NCBI RefSeq assembly: GCF_022605525.1
Contig: NZ_JAKQYJ010000001.1
Location: forward strand, 248,001 to 312,000
Reading direction: 5' to 3'
DNA from: Porphyrobacter sp. GA68
Lineage (GTDB): Bacteria; Pseudomonadota; Alphaproteobacteria; Sphingomonadales; Sphingomonadaceae
Length of the DNA stretch: 64,000 nt
Under the pieces are notes generated by a model. The model ran no database searches, had not been told where the DNA came from, and saw only the letters and a list, made by a program, of their open reading frames with translations. Both the position numbers and the translations under genes were made by a program. Shown one piece after another: positions 18,929 to 29,264 of the stretch; positions within the stretch are counted from its first letter, which is position 1, and every line of letters starts with the position of its first letter.

Positions 18929-20515
18929 TCAGTGGCGGAAGTGCCGCATTCCCGTGAAGACCATCGCCAGCCCAGCGTCATCGGCGGCAGCGATCACGTC
19001 TTCATCGCGGATGGAGCCGCCGGGCTGGATCACTGCGGTCGCACCGGCTTCAGCTGCTGCGAGGAGGCCGTCGGCAAAGGGGAAAAACGCGTCGGACGCC
19101 ACCGCGCTGCCGACGGTTCTAGGCTGCGACCAGCCATGGCTCTGCGCAGCTTCCGCCGCCTTCAGCGCGGCGATGCGGCTGCTGTCGCGCCGGTTCATCT
19201 GGCCTGCCCCGATACCGGCGGTGACGCCGTTCTTGGCATAGACGATGGCGTTGGATTTCACATGGCGCGCGATTGTCCAGGCGAACAGGCAGTCCTCCAA
19301 TTCCTGTGCGGTAGGAGCGCGCTTGGTCACCACCTTGAGGTCCGCCTTTGTCACTGTGGCGTTGTCGCGCGTCTGGACCAGCAACCCGCCCGCCAGGACG
19401 ATCTGCTGCACCCCGACGCGACGGGGATCGGGCAGGTCGGGCACCAGCAGCAGGCGCAGGTTCTTCTTGCGGGCGAAGGCGGCGCGCGCCGCATCATCCG
19501 CGCCAGGTGCGACCACTACCTCGGTAAAGATCGCGCAGATCGCTTCCGCCGTGGCACCGTCGAGCGGCCGGTTGACCGCGACAATGCCGCCAAACGCGGA
19601 CACGCTGTCGCACGCCAATGCTTCGGCCCAAGCGCCTGCCAGCGTGTCGGCAGTGGCAACACCGCACGGATTGGCGTGCTTGACGATGACCACCGCTGGC
19701 GGGCCGTCACGAAACTCGGCCACCAGTTCCAGCGCGGCATTGGCATCGTTGTAGTTGTTGTAGGACAGTGCCTTGCCCTGCACCTGCTGCGCCTGGGGCA
19801 GACCCGGCGTGTGCGGTCCCTCTGGCAGATACAGCGCCGCCTGCTGGTGCGGGTTTTCCCCGTACCGCAAGATGGCGTGCAGCCGGCTTGCCAGCACGCG
19901 GCGAGCGGGGAAGAGTTCGCCCTGATCGGCATGGGCGAACCATTGGCTGATGGCCGCGTCATAGGCAGCCGTGGCAGCAAACGCCTTGGCGGCCATGCGC
20001 CTGCGAAACCCGAGCGAGGTGGTGCCGGCTTCGTCCAGTTCGGCCACCAACGCCGGGTAATCCGCGGGATCGGTGACAATGGTGACATAGGCATGGTTCT
20101 TCGCCGCCGACCGCACCATTGCCGGGCCGCCGATGTCGATATTCTCGATGATGGTATCCCGATCCGCCCCGCCCGCGACGGTCTGCTCGAAGGGATAGAG
20201 GTTCACCACGACCAGATCGATGCCCTCGATCCCGTGTTCAGATAGCGCCGCAGCGTGGGCCGGGTCGTCACGCACAGCCAAAAGGCCGCCATGCACCATC
20301 GGGTGCAGCGTCTTGACCCGCCCGTCCATCATTTCGGGAAAGCCGGTCAGCTCAGCCACATCGCGCACTGTCAACCCGGCGCTACGCAGCGCCTTGGCCG
20401 TGCCGCCGGTGGACACCAGCTCGATCCCGCGCGCTGCCAGAGCCTCCGCGACTTCCACAACACCGCTCTTGTCCGAAACGGACAGCAACGCCCGCCTGAC
20501 TGCTACATCGCTCAT
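18929..20515 (-). CDS. purH: Bifunctional AICAR formyltransferase/IMP cyclohydrolase
   Basis: The 528-residue protein carries out the last two steps of IMP synthesis. The N-terminal IMP cyclohydrolase half has [34 protein letters not shown] and [10 protein letters not shown]; the C-terminal transformylase half has [28 protein letters not shown] and [15 protein letters not shown]-type text. Length matches the family. I start it at ATG 20515; the longer frame continues back into the heparinase gene and lacks family sequence. It lies 5 nt after the heparinase stop, whose end supplies the GAAG ribosome site. rpe, heparinase and purH run together on the minus strand. Confidence 0.97.
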   Translation of the reverse strand: MSDVAVRRALLSVSDKSGVVEVAEALAARGIELVSTGGTAKALRSAGLTVRDVAELTGFPEMMDGRVKTLHPMVHGGLLAVRDDPAHAAALSEHGIEGIDLVVVNLYPFEQTVAGGADRDTIIENIDIGGPAMVRSAAKNHAYVTIVTDPADYPALVAELDEAGTTSLGFRRRMAAKAFAATAAYDAAISQWFAHADQGELFPARRVLASRLHAILRYGENPHQQAALYLPEGPHTPGLPQAQQVQGKALSYNNYNDANAALELVAEFRDGPPAVVIVKHANPCGVATADTLAGAWAEALACDSVSAFGGIVAVNRPLDGATAEAICAIFTEVVVAPGADDAARAAFARKKNLRLLLVPDLPDPRRVGVQQIVLAGGLLVQTRDNATVTKADLKVVTKRAPTAQELEDCLFAWTIARHVKSNAIVYAKNGVTAGIGAGQMNRRDSSRIAALKAAEAAQSHGWSQPRTVGSAVASDAFFPFADGLLAAAEAGATAVIQPGGSIRDEDVIAAADDAGLAMVFTGMRHFRH

Positions 20516-20520
20516 GGTCT

Positions 20521-22410
20521 TCAGATCATCTTCTTGAACAGCCAGGGAAAGACGCCACCGCTGCGCGATGTCATGCCGGTGATGACCAGCTGGTGCGTAG
20601 CGCGGGGGCGACCCTGCCCGTCGACCCACAGGCTTTCCTCAAGGTCGAGCTCGACTTCCTCGGCGAGGCCCCCGACCCTGAACTGCCACAGGCTGCCGTC
20701 GGGGCAGGCAAGGCTCGCACCGCGCAGATCATCGCTCAGCGTGGCCTCGATCATGGGGCCAAGATGAAAGCGGATCGCGAGGCCGATCTTGCCACGCTTG
20801 CCCTTGCGAGTGGTCGGCAGCAGGACATCCTCCCCGCGCAATTCCGTGCCGTCGTCGCGCAGAGTCAGCGTCCGCTGGTGCAGGAGACCGAACCGCGATG
20901 CGTAACCGTCATGGCTGGCTTCCAGCTGCACCGCGCCGCCGCCCTTTTGCTGAACCAAGCCGCGCCGGATGGCGACTTGCTCCACACCCTTGCCGATCTG
21001 CCCTTTGATGAGCACGGCGGTCGAGTTCGCATCATCCAGCACCAGCGTGGAATGCGCCGCCGTGGCTCGCAAACCCTGCTCGATGCGGACAGGCGTGTTG
21101 CCCCCGGCCACCGCAGCCCCGCCGCAGTTGACGATCAACCGGTGCGGGCCCGCCGACAGCTCAAACGCCAGTGTCGAGGCACAGCCAAAGCGGGCGTGCT
21201 TCGGCTTGGGCGGCGGGGCCGCGTCGAACTGCAACACGGTGCCACGCGCCTGCACCCGCTGATAGCCCCATTCGCGGCTGTCCTTTAGCGGGCGGGTGCG
21301 CACCCCGCTCGCCTCGATCAGCTTGCCGAGGCGCTCTGCGGAAACCGCGTGACCGCCCTGCCAGCTACCCAACCCGCCGTCCCCATGCCGCAAAGCAAGC
21401 AGGGGCGGCACCAGCAGGGCAAGCATTGTTTCGAGCGCCGGCGGCACGTCGCATTCCACCGCCTGGTAACAGGCGCGCAGGTCCACCAGGAGCGCGATCG
21501 TATCCATCTGCGCCACGGGGCTGCGCGACAGCACCCCGCCATCCTCGCTGACCAGCTCGCCCAGGGCACGGAACAGGCCGGCTTCGCCATACAGGCGGCG
21601 CGGGCGGCCCTCGGACAGCAACAGGCCGGCGGCAGTTATGGCGCACCAACCTGCGACCTCGCCCAGCTTGTCCTCGGCCGACCGGACATGGCGGTCGAGC
21701 CACGCAGCAGTCCGCTCCACCTCCTCCAGCAACACCGCGCGCAGCGAAGTGTCCGATCCCGTGAGCAGGAGCGGCGCATGCATCAGCCAGGCGAGCAGGC
21801 GATGGCCGGTCAGTTCCACATCCCACGCCGCCCCTTTGCCGGTGTCGGGATTGGCGTGGATCCAGGCGCTGAACAGGGCCTGGGCGGGTTGCACGCACTG
21901 TTCGCGGGCAGCGCAGCTCGACAGGTCGCGTAGCCAGGAAAAGCCGTGCACCATGCGGCGGAACGGCGGCGACAGGCGGGCTGTCGGCCCCATATCCAGC
22001 TGGTCCACCGGCGCCTTGAGGCCATGCACTTGGAAATAGCCGGCCCGCAGCGCCACACCTGTTGCGCGGTCGCCGGACAGCGGCGTCGCCACTTGCGCCA
22101 GCAGGCGGGGCGCGGCCGGCTTGCTGAACGGCGCAGCCAGCAGATGGCCGGGCACACCCCAGCGATAAGCCGCGCGGACCAGCAGGTCCAGCGGGCTGGT
22201 CTGGGGGGCGGAAATGTCGGATACCGTCAGCGACCGCGCTGGCTCCAGCGGCACGCTGCCCGGTTCGACGAACTCGGCAGAAGGCTGCTCATCGGTGGAT
22301 GTGATAAGATGCTTGCCGGTGTCGCGACGATGCAGCGGCAGAGCGGATTGCACCGGCACCTCACCCCTGACGCGCTTCTGCTTGCCTGGTGCTAACCTCG
22401 TGTCGTTCAA
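20521..22410 (-). CDS. Heparinase II/III family protein
   Basis: The 629-residue protein has the heparinase II/III layout: a helical N-terminal barrel with [20 protein letters not shown]-type text near residue 200 (shown in parts), and a beta-rich C-terminal half with [29 protein letters not shown] and THSTLVL-like [10 protein letters not shown]. Such enzymes cleave uronic-acid polysaccharides by elimination. This branch occurs between rpe and purH in many alphaproteobacteria and its substrate is not known to me. The start is TTG with GGAG six nt upstream. No export signal is visible at the N-terminus, which is unusual for a polysaccharide lyase. Confidence 0.85.
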   Translation of the reverse strand: MNDTRLAPGKQKRVRGEVPVQSALPLHRRDTGKHLITSTDEQPSAEFVEPGSVPLEPARSLTVSDISAPQTSPLDLLVRAAYRWGVPGHLLAAPFSKPAAPRLLAQVATPLSGDRATGVALRAGYFQVHGLKAPVDQLDMGPTARLSPPFRRMVHGFSWLRDLSSCAAREQCVQPAQALFSAWIHANPDTGKGAAWDVELTGHRLLAWLMHAPLLLTGSDTSLRAVLLEEVERTAAWLDRHVRSAEDKLGEVAGWCAITAAGLLLSEGRPRRLYGEAGLFRALGELVSEDGGVLSRSPVAQMDTIALLVDLRACYQAVECDVPPALETMLALLVPPLLALRHGDGGLGSWQGGHAVSAERLGKLIEASGVRTRPLKDSREWGYQRVQARGTVLQFDAAPPPKPKHARFGCASTLAFELSAGPHRLIVNCGGAAVAGGNTPVRIEQGLRATAAHSTLVLDDANSTAVLIKGQIGKGVEQVAIRRGLVQQKGGGAVQLEASHDGYASRFGLLHQRTLTLRDDGTELRGEDVLLPTTRKGKRGKIGLAIRFHLGPMIEATLSDDLRGASLACPDGSLWQFRVGGLAEEVELDLEESLWVDGQGRPRATHQLVITGMTSRSGGVFPWLFKKMI

Positions 22411-22436
22411 CTTCGTCTCCGCCCCGTTTGACCGGT

Positions 22437-23120
22437 TTATTCAGCCGCCAATCTTGCGGCCCCGTGTTCTCGTAACGCTTCTATGTTTGCTCGATAGGCC
22501 GCCGCCCCGCCCCTGAAGACGGCTGAACCCGCGACCAGCACATCGGCGCCTGCTGCCACGCAGGCGCGCGCCGTTTCCGGCGTCACGCCGCCATCCACCT
22601 CCAGGCGAATGTCGCGGCCGGTCTTGTCGATCATCCGCCGGACCGCCTCGATCTTCTTCAATTGCGAGGAGAGGAAGCTCTGCCCCCCGAAACCCGGATT
22701 GACACTCATCACCAGAACAAGGTCGATCTCGTCGATGAGGTAATCGAGCATCTTTGCCGGAGTGCCCGGGTTGAGCGACACGCCAGCCTGTTTGCCCAGC
22801 GCCTTGATCGCCTGCACCGTGCGGTGGATGTGCGGCCCGGCCTCGGGATGAACGGTGATGATGTCCGCCCCGGCGTCGGCAAACGCCTGCAGGTAGGCAT
22901 CGACGGGGGCGATCATCAGGTGAACGTCGAACGGCTTGGCAGTGTGCGGGCGCAGCGCCTTCACCACGGCGGGGCCGATGGTGATATTCGGCACGAAATG
23001 CCCGTCCATCACGTCAATGTGGATCCAGTCGGCACCGCCATCGTCGATGGCGCGTACCTCTTCGCCCAGCCGCGCAAAGTCGGCGGACAGTATGGAAGGG
23101 GAGATCAGCGGTCGGCTCAT
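22437..23120 (-). CDS. rpe: Ribulose-phosphate 3-epimerase
   Basis: The 227-residue TIM-barrel enzyme interconverts ribulose-5-phosphate and xylulose-5-phosphate. Motifs are complete: [13 protein letters not shown] at the start, [19 protein letters not shown] with the metal-binding histidine and aspartate, [13 protein letters not shown], and [12 protein letters not shown]. The start ATG 23120 gives the usual MSRPLISPS-type beginning. It leads an apparent operon rpe-heparinase-purH, with 26 nt to the heparinase start. Confidence 0.97.
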   Translation of the reverse strand: MSRPLISPSILSADFARLGEEVRAIDDGGADWIHIDVMDGHFVPNITIGPAVVKALRPHTAKPFDVHLMIAPVDAYLQAFADAGADIITVHPEAGPHIHRTVQAIKALGKQAGVSLNPGTPAKMLDYLIDEIDLVLVMSVNPGFGGQSFLSSQLKKIEAVRRMIDKTGRDIRLEVDGGVTPETARACVAAGADVLVAGSAVFRGGAAAYRANIEALREHGAARLAAE

Positions 23121-23403
23121 CGGGCTACCGGGCACCTGAAAAGATTGGGGTCAATGATCGGTTGCGGCCCCCGCTCTAACGCCCATGCCGGCAGAACGCT
23201 AGGGCAAGAGGCTGGCAGCTTTGGTTAACGGCTAGCTTATCAACATTACAATGGTCCGGCCAGCACAACGCGCCCGCGCTGTGCCGATGTGGAGCAGGCC
23301 GATCACGGCGAGTTAAGCGATAGTTCAGCGCCGATGTGAGAAAGCTGAACCGAAAACGCTGTCACCCTTGTTGTGGCGCTTTAGGTAATACGGGGCTTCT
23401 TTG

Positions 23404-23904
23404 ATGCGAACTACCTTCAAGATCCTGACCGGGATCGGCCTTGCCGCGAGTGCGCTGGCACTACCGGCGACACCGGTCGCCGCGCAATACAACCAGGTCG
23501 TGCGTAACGACCTGTCGCGCTGCGCCGCCGGCCAGGGCGCGGGCGTAATGCTGACGATCAACAACATCTCGCAAGGCACCGGCACGGTCCGGGTGCAGTC
23601 CTACCGCGGGACCAGCGAGGAATGGCTTGCGTCGGGCAAGTGGCTGACCCGGACCGAACTGCCCGCCAGAGCCGGGACGATGCGGGTGTGCGTTCCCCTG
23701 CCCGGCCCCGGCACCTACGCCATCGCCGTGCGGCATGATGTCAACGGGAATGGCCGGACGGATCTGAGGCAGGACGGCGGTGCCATGTCCAACAACCCTT
23801 CGATAAACGTGCTGAACATGGGTCGGCCAAGCTATACCAGAACCCGGTTCCAGGTCGGCAACGCGCCGATCCCAATGACGGTCCAGATGCGCTACTTTCG
23901 CTGA
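23404..23904 (+). CDS. DUF2141 domain exported protein
   Basis: The 166-residue protein has a signal peptide (GLAASALALPATPVAAQ) and then the DUF2141 pattern: MLTINNISQGTGTVRVQSY, a cysteine in VCVPLPGPGTYAIAV and RHDVNGNGRTDLR near residue 115. DUF2141 proteins are exported and of unknown function. It stands alone, converging on the nucleotidyltransferase gene. The TTG codon immediately before the ATG is not needed as a start. Confidence 0.82.
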   Translation: MRTTFKILTGIGLAASALALPATPVAAQYNQVVRNDLSRCAAGQGAGVMLTINNISQGTGTVRVQSYRGTSEEWLASGKWLTRTELPARAGTMRVCVPLPGPGTYAIAVRHDVNGNGRTDLRQDGGAMSNNPSINVLNMGRPSYTRTRFQVGNAPIPMTVQMRYFR

Positions 23905-24809
23905 TCCGCCGCGGCGCGGCGTTTCTTGCGCCACAGTTCCAACGCCGCACCCGGCATGGAGAGAACCGGATGCCGGCGCCGGAAAGGCGTGACGTCCAGC
24001 GCGATGCCGGTGTGCCGTCGAACCTTCCAAGCGGCGTAGTCGGCTGCGCCGTCGAATGTGCCGGCGGCCTTGACCAGCCGCAGGATGTTGAGTGGCCTGC
24101 CCGCCCGGCGGCGCACCCGCCACCAGCGCAGAACCGCCGCGCGTCTGTGATCAGAGACGTTCACGCGGTAACGATTTTCGCCGATGCTGGCGAAACCCAC
24201 GCCGGCCGCCTGCCACGCCAGCGGCAGGATGGCGGAGAAATGCGCCCCGTGCGCTGACAGGATGGAGTTTTCCCGCCCCGGCGCTTCGACCCGGAACTCG
24301 GCCCGATAGGTCGCCTGAAACAGGGCGCGCCAGTACTCCTCGCCCTGACCCTCCACCGGTCCCAGGGCCGCCGCGAGCGTTGCGGCCCGGCGCGCCGCGT
24401 CCGCCACCGCGTCGATGACCGCTGCCTCGGCTGCATGAGTGTCTGTCCAGATCAGCGCGCTTGGCTGCACGAACCGGGTCCAGATCGTGGTATCGAGCGT
24501 ATCTCCGCTTGCGGCGCGGGCAAACTGCACCAGGCTGAGAGTCGCGGTCTTGGCTCGCAGCATGGTGCCGCCGCTTCCGCGAAACTCGCGATAGCCAATG
24601 CGCGGCCAGACCCGTTCGCCCTGTGGACCCGGCAGCAGGACGTAGAAATCGAGCACACCATCAAGGGAACCGGTGCGCAGGTTGGAGCCGTAGAACAGCA
24701 CCGCTTGCGCACCCGCGTCCTGTGCGATCCGCCGGGCAAAGGCGGCGACATCGGGATGCACCGGCCGCCGCAACATCGCGGCAACGAAGGTTCGCAATGG
24801 CTGCGTCAC
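23892..24809 (-). CDS. Tam41-like nucleotidyltransferase (putative phosphatidate cytidylyltransferase)
   Basis: The 305-residue protein has a nucleotidyltransferase-type motif: VLFYGSNLRTGSLDG followed by a DFYVLL strand. The later order, IWTRFVQPSALIW, FQATYRAEFR and a serine/isoleucine-rich SILSAHGAHF, resembles Tam41, the mitochondrial enzyme that makes CDP-diacylglycerol from phosphatidate and CTP. The start GTG 24809 overlaps the stop of the diacylglycerol kinase gene, whose product is phosphatidate. The family call is from visual comparison of motifs and from context; an anonymous nucleotidyltransferase remains possible. The C-terminus is basic (LWRKKRRAAADQRK), as for a membrane-associated protein. 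Confidence 0.62.
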   Translation of the reverse strand: MTQPLRTFVAAMLRRPVHPDVAAFARRIAQDAGAQAVLFYGSNLRTGSLDGVLDFYVLLPGPQGERVWPRIGYREFRGSGGTMLRAKTATLSLVQFARAASGDTLDTTIWTRFVQPSALIWTDTHAAEAAVIDAVADAARRAATLAAALGPVEGQGEEYWRALFQATYRAEFRVEAPGRENSILSAHGAHFSAILPLAWQAAGVGFASIGENRYRVNVSDHRRAAVLRWWRVRRRAGRPLNILRLVKAAGTFDGAADYAAWKVRRHTGIALDVTPFRRRHPVLSMPGAALELWRKKRRAAADQRK

Positions 24810-25831
24810 GGCACGGCGAAGCGCAGCGCCGGACCCTGTTCGATGCGCCAGACGCCTGCTTCCAGGAACTCGCCATCGAGGATGAAGCGTTCGGCCAGCC
24901 TCAGGCGCAGCCCGTCGGCGTCGCGCTGATGCACGCCCATCCGGCGCAGCCAGTCGGGCAGATAGCCGGCCAAAATCAGCGGAGCGGCGGCATAGGTGCG
25001 CCGGTGAGCGCGGTCGACAGCCAGCAGTTTCAGCCCGTCTCGCTCCGCTCCGAAGGGTTTGATGCCCATAGGCAGACGGTGCAGCGTGGTCGCAACGAAC
25101 AGGCTGCGGCGAGCGGCTTCCGCACCGTGATCGGCATGGGGCAGCCGCTCGCCCGAAGGCAGCAACTCCAATTCCATGTCCGGTCCGCGCCGCCATGGAT
25201 TGCGCGCGCCGCCAAAGACGATCTGCGCCACCACCCAGGCGAGCGTCGCGCCAACCGCCAGCCCGCCGAAAATGCCCATCCGATGCGCTTCCTGCGCAGC
25301 TTCGATCCCGCGTGCAAACGAACCCGCACCCACCAGAAAACCGGCGAACGGCGCCTGCCGCGACCCGTCCCGTGTCAAGACCAGCGGGCGGCGCATGCTG
25401 GTTCGGCCATTTGCGGCACTGGCAGCGCAATCGGTGATCTGCCAACGTTCGGGAACGCCCAGGTCGGCCGCCAGCGCATTGGTCTTGCCCCGCGGAAGGA
25501 TGCCCAGCACAGGCCAGTCGTCTCCGAAGATTGCCAGCCCGGCGGACAGCACGTCACGCACGGTGCCATCGCCCCCGTCGATGATCAGGCAATCGGTACC
25601 CGCCGTTCGGCAGTAGCGCAGCGCCTCGACCGTGTCGCCGCGCTGCTGCGGCTCGATCACCTCCACTCCGGCTGGCGGGGTGAATACACCGGCCCGGGCA
25701 TTGCGATGGCTGCGCGGGTTACGGATGACGCGTACGCGCCATCCGGCTGATATGGCTGTGCCGGTCCATTCGCCAGAATGTTGCCCGCCGGGCGGGTGCG
25801 CAGGGTTTGGGTCGTCCTCCATCCGTTTCAT
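24806..25831 (-). CDS. Diacylglycerol kinase family lipid kinase
   Basis: The 341-residue protein has the diacylglycerol kinase catalytic domain: RNPRSHRNA for nucleotide binding near residue 37, IDGGDGTVRDVLSAG near 85, and LPRGKTNALAADLG near 112. Such enzymes phosphorylate diacylglycerol or related lipids with ATP to phosphatidate. A possible membrane-associated segment GIFGGLAVGATLAWVVAQIVFGG (internal; given in parts GIFGGLAVGATLAW) lies mid-protein. Alternative starts are ATG 25831 and 25822. It is followed, with a GTGA overlap, by a Tam41-like gene, which would use its product. Confidence 0.88.
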   Translation of the reverse strand: MKRMEDDPNPAHPPGGQHSGEWTGTAISAGWRVRVIRNPRSHRNARAGVFTPPAGVEVIEPQQRGDTVEALRYCRTAGTDCLIIDGGDGTVRDVLSAGLAIFGDDWPVLGILPRGKTNALAADLGVPERWQITDCAASAANGRTSMRRPLVLTRDGSRQAPFAGFLVGAGSFARGIEAAQEAHRMGIFGGLAVGATLAWVVAQIVFGGARNPWRRGPDMELELLPSGERLPHADHGAEAARRSLFVATTLHRLPMGIKPFGAERDGLKLLAVDRAHRRTYAAAPLILAGYLPDWLRRMGVHQRDADGLRLRLAERFILDGEFLEAGVWRIEQGPALRFAVP

Positions 25832-25999
25832 CCGCGATCCGGCTTAGGCCCGGCAGGGTGGCTTGCCCAGCCTCAATATGTGGCAAGCGCCTCTCGACCA
25901 GCCTGCCACCCCGCTCGACAAACGTCATGGTGCATTCAGCGTGCCGCGCTAAGGATCCTTTGCAACAATCGCTTGTCAGTTCAGCAGGAGTGATCGAAC

Positions 26000-28138
26000 T
26001 TGCCGAAGACCTTTTTTGCCGCCGCATCCGTGCTCGCTCTCGGCCTGGCCACACCTTTAGCGGCGCAAGCCACCCCGCCTGCCGCACAGCCTGCCGGCGA
26101 AACCCCGGTCCCCACCATGACGTTCGGCACCTGGGGCGTCGATCCCACCCTGCTGAACCAGGACATCGATCCAGGCGATGATTTCTTCGCCTACGTCAAC
26201 CAGAAGTGGATCGAGGCCAACCCGCTGCCCGCAGAGTTCGCCAGGTTCGGCGCCTTTGACGTCCTGCGCGAAAAGGCGACGGCGGATGTGCAGGCGATCA
26301 TCACGGACATGCAAAGCCGGCGCGACACCTTGTCCGCATCCGACCGGCGCATCCTTGATGGGTATGAGGCATTCATGGACACAGCCGCGATAGATGCGGC
26401 TGGTCTGGCACCGGTCCAGCCGTACCTCAACCGCGTCACCGGCGTACAGTCGCTGACGGATCTGGCGAGCCTGTGGGGTGAAACCGGCTTTCCCGCGCCG
26501 CTGTACAGCTTCGTCAGCGTCGATGCGAAGGAGCCGACCCGCTACTCCGTCGGGTTCGACATGGGCGGGCTGGGTCTGCCGGATCGCGACTTCTATCTCG
26601 ACACGTCGGAGCGCGGCCGGAACATCCAGGACAAGTATCGCGAGTACCTGGCCTTCATGTTGGAAGAGGCCGGCTATGCCGATCCGCAAGGCGCAGCAGC
26701 GGCCGTTTACGCGCTGGAGGACCGGATCGCCCGCACCCTCAGCTGGGACCGCGCGACGCGGCGCGACCGCAACCTGACCTATAACGCCAAAACTCCGGGC
26801 GAACTGCAGGCTCTGGCGGGAGACTTCCCGCTGCAGGCGCTGCTGGCCAGCGCGGGGGTGGCGCAAACCGATCGCTTTGTGGTCGGCCTGGTTCCGCCCA
26901 CCCCGGAAGAGGTGGCCGAGTTCGGTCTGACGCAGGAAACCCTCGGCAAAATCGGCGCCGGCGTGCCCGGCATGTTCGAGCTGCTGGCGCAGACCCCTCT
27001 CGCCACGCTGCAGGCGTGGACTGCCAAGGAACTTCTGCGCGCGAATGCCGCAGTCCTGCCGACGCGCATCGACAAGGCGAATTTCGAGTTCTACGGCCGC
27101 ACCCTCACGGGGCAGCAGGAACAGCGCCCCCGGTGGAAGCGTGGCATCAGCGAGGTCGAGGGACTGCTCGGCGAAAAGCTGGGCCGCCTTTACGTCGAGC
27201 GGCATTTTCCGGCGGAGAACAAGGCCGCGATGGACGAACTGGTCGCCAACATCCGTGCGGCGATGGAACAAAGCATCCGCGAAATCGACTGGATGAGCCC
27301 GGCGACAAAGCCTGAAGCCCTGGCCAAGCTGGCGACATTCGATCCCAAGATCGGCTATCGCGACAACCTCGAGACATACGAGGGGCTGGAGATCGCGCCG
27401 GGCAATCCGGTCGGCAACCGGATGGCTGCCGCGCGCTGGAGCTGGCAGGACGATCTGGCGAAGCTGGGCGGACCAATCGACCGTACCGAATGGTTCATGC
27501 TGCCCCAGACGGTCAACGCTTATTACAACTCGACCAAGAACGAGATCGTTTTCCCGGCCGCTATCTTGCAGCAGCCGTTTTTCGGCATGACGGCCGATCC
27601 GGCGGTCAATTACGGTGCGATTGGCGGTGTGATCGGCCACGAGATCGGCCACGGGTTCGACGACCAGGGTTCGAAGTCCGACGGCACCGGAATGCTGCGC
27701 AACTGGTGGACCGACGCCGACCGGGCTGCGTTCGACAAGCTGGGTGATGCGCTGGTCGCGCAGTACAACGCGTTCTGCCCGTTCGACGACGGTGCGACCT
27801 GCCTTAACGGGCGGCTGTCGCTGGGCGAGAACATCGGCGACGTCGGGGGACTGTCGCTGGCATGGCGGGCCTACAAGATCGCCACCGCCGGACAGGACGT
27901 GCCGGTCATCGACGGCCTGACCGGCGATCAGCGGTTCTTCCTCGCCTGGGCGCAGGTGTGGCGATCCATGCAGCGGGAGGAGAACGCCCGGCAGCGGCTC
28001 AAGACGGGGCCGCACAGCCTGGAAGAGTTCCGCGTGAATGGTGTCGTGCGCAACATGGACGCTTGGTACGAAGCGTTCAACGTAACGCCGGATGACGCGC
28101 TGTACCTGCCGCCGGAGCAGCGGGTGAGGATCTGGTAA
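26000..28138 (+). CDS. M13 family metallopeptidase (neprilysin/PepO-like), exported
   Basis: The 712-residue protein is a zinc metallopeptidase of the neprilysin family. The zinc motif HEIGHG is at residue 547, and the third ligand lies in ENIGDVGGLSLAW near 610. An N-terminal signal (LALGLATPLAAQA) predicts periplasmic export, and the N-terminal half has the M13 domain pattern DDFFAYVNQKWIEANPLP. It begins with TTG, supported by CAGGAG nine nt upstream. It cleaves oligopeptides outside the cytoplasm, which fits the POT transporter and the other peptidases of the window. Confidence 0.93.
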   Translation: MPKTFFAAASVLALGLATPLAAQATPPAAQPAGETPVPTMTFGTWGVDPTLLNQDIDPGDDFFAYVNQKWIEANPLPAEFARFGAFDVLREKATADVQAIITDMQSRRDTLSASDRRILDGYEAFMDTAAIDAAGLAPVQPYLNRVTGVQSLTDLASLWGETGFPAPLYSFVSVDAKEPTRYSVGFDMGGLGLPDRDFYLDTSERGRNIQDKYREYLAFMLEEAGYADPQGAAAAVYALEDRIARTLSWDRATRRDRNLTYNAKTPGELQALAGDFPLQALLASAGVAQTDRFVVGLVPPTPEEVAEFGLTQETLGKIGAGVPGMFELLAQTPLATLQAWTAKELLRANAAVLPTRIDKANFEFYGRTLTGQQEQRPRWKRGISEVEGLLGEKLGRLYVERHFPAENKAAMDELVANIRAAMEQSIREIDWMSPATKPEALAKLATFDPKIGYRDNLETYEGLEIAPGNPVGNRMAAARWSWQDDLAKLGGPIDRTEWFMLPQTVNAYYNSTKNEIVFPAAILQQPFFGMTADPAVNYGAIGGVIGHEIGHGFDDQGSKSDGTGMLRNWWTDADRAAFDKLGDALVAQYNAFCPFDDGATCLNGRLSLGENIGDVGGLSLAWRAYKIATAGQDVPVIDGLTGDQRFFLAWAQVWRSMQREENARQRLKTGPHSLEEFRVNGVVRNMDAWYEAFNVTPDDALYLPPEQRVRIW

Positions 28139-28245
28139 TCTTGTCGCGCCGTTAAACGCGCGCCGCCTGTCTCCCATGGCGCGGCGCGCACACTGCTTGC
28201 GGTACGGGCGAGTGTGATGCGGAACAGGCGGTTTGGCTGGCCGAT

Positions 28246-28274
28246 TGTGCGGGAACAGGCTTTATTCCCGCACA
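28246..28274 (+). promoter_or_regulatory. 10-bp perfect inverted repeat in the SDR leader
   Basis: TGTGCGGGAA and TTCCCGCACA form a perfect 10-bp inverted repeat with a 9-nt loop; it ends where the AGGAG ribosome site of the SDR gene starts. It could be an operator or a hairpin that controls translation. Confidence 0.5.
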
Positions 28275-28283
28275 GGAGCCATC

Positions 28284-29063
28284 ATGTCGTACACACTCGA
28301 GAATTGCATCACTGCCATAAGTGGCGGCAGTTCAGGCATCGGCAGGTCGTGCGCTGTGACACTCGGCGCTGCGGGCGCTGACGTTGCGATCTTCTACCAC
28401 CGGGACGAGGATGAAGGCGAGGCGGTAGCCGCCGCCGTTCGCGCACACGGGCGGCGCGCAGCGGCGATTCCCTGTGACGTGACCAGCGAGCCGTCGGTCG
28501 AGGAAGCCTTCGACACCGTGCGGGACCAACTCGGCGTGCCCAACATTCTTATCAACTCGGCCGGCGTCAACCTGGATGAAAAAGCTGTGGTGGACATGGA
28601 TCTGGCCACCTGGGACTCTCTCGTGCGGGCCGATCTTACCGGATCGTTTCTCACCTCAAGGCGGTTTGCCCGCGATCTCAGGGCAGCCGGGCGAACCGGC
28701 ACGATCATCAACATCACCTCTATCCATTCCTACGCCATGCGCGCGGGCGGCGCGGCGTACTGCGCGGCCAAGGGCGGGCAGCGCAACCTGACGCAGTGCA
28801 TGGCGCTCGAACTGGCGGAGGCGGGCATCACGGTGAACGCCATCGCGCCGGGCATGGTCCTGACCCCCATGAACGCAGAGGCGATGGACGATGAGGCGTA
28901 TCGCCGGTCGCTGACGCAGAACATCCCGCTCAAACGCGCGGCAGAGCCCGAGGAGGTCGCCCAACTGGCCCTGTTTCTCGCCTCGCCGGCAGCGCGCTAC
29001 ATGACCGGCGCCGAAGTCGTCATCGACGGCGGCTTGTCCCTGCTGATGGGTCAGGGCGCGTAG
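28284..29063 (+). CDS. Short-chain dehydrogenase/reductase (3-oxoacyl-ACP reductase/glucose 1-dehydrogenase-like)
   Basis: The 259-residue protein has the classical SDR pattern: GGSSGIGRS cofactor loop near residue 12, a NSAG motif near 92, serine region INITSIHS, catalytic YCAAK with Y159 and K163, and the IAPGMVLTPM tail. These enzymes use NAD(P)H to interconvert alcohols and ketones. The start is ATG 28284 with AGGAG just upstream. The sugar genes to the right suggest a sugar or polyol substrate, but fatty-acid reductases look the same. Specificity is open. Confidence 0.88.
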   Translation: MSYTLENCITAISGGSSGIGRSCAVTLGAAGADVAIFYHRDEDEGEAVAAAVRAHGRRAAAIPCDVTSEPSVEEAFDTVRDQLGVPNILINSAGVNLDEKAVVDMDLATWDSLVRADLTGSFLTSRRFARDLRAAGRTGTIINITSIHSYAMRAGGAAYCAAKGGQRNLTQCMALELAEAGITVNAIAPGMVLTPMNAEAMDDEAYRRSLTQNIPLKRAAEPEEVAQLALFLASPAARYMTGAEVVIDGGLSLLMGQGA

Positions 29064-29264
29064 CGTCACAGCCTGGAGCCCCGGCGGAGCAATACAACTC
29101 CCACCCGCCGGTTTACCACCGGATCGCAGTGACTTCGAAGGGCGGCGGACGTTCAGCCGGTTCCGGGAACCGACCAGCGGACCTTTTCCGGCGGCACCTC
29201 CGAGGCGCTGAAGTACGCGGCACCGTGCCCAGGCCCGCCAGAACGTTCGCGGGAACAGCTCGCA

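Noticed and set aside
24623-25750. Plus-strand frame over the lipid kinase region
   Set aside because: The minus strand carries the kinase and nucleotidyltransferase with catalytic motifs, so this is a shadow.
26057-28177. Minus-strand frame of ~700 codons over the M13 peptidase
   Set aside because: No recognisable domain, and the plus strand has a complete peptidase with its zinc motif.
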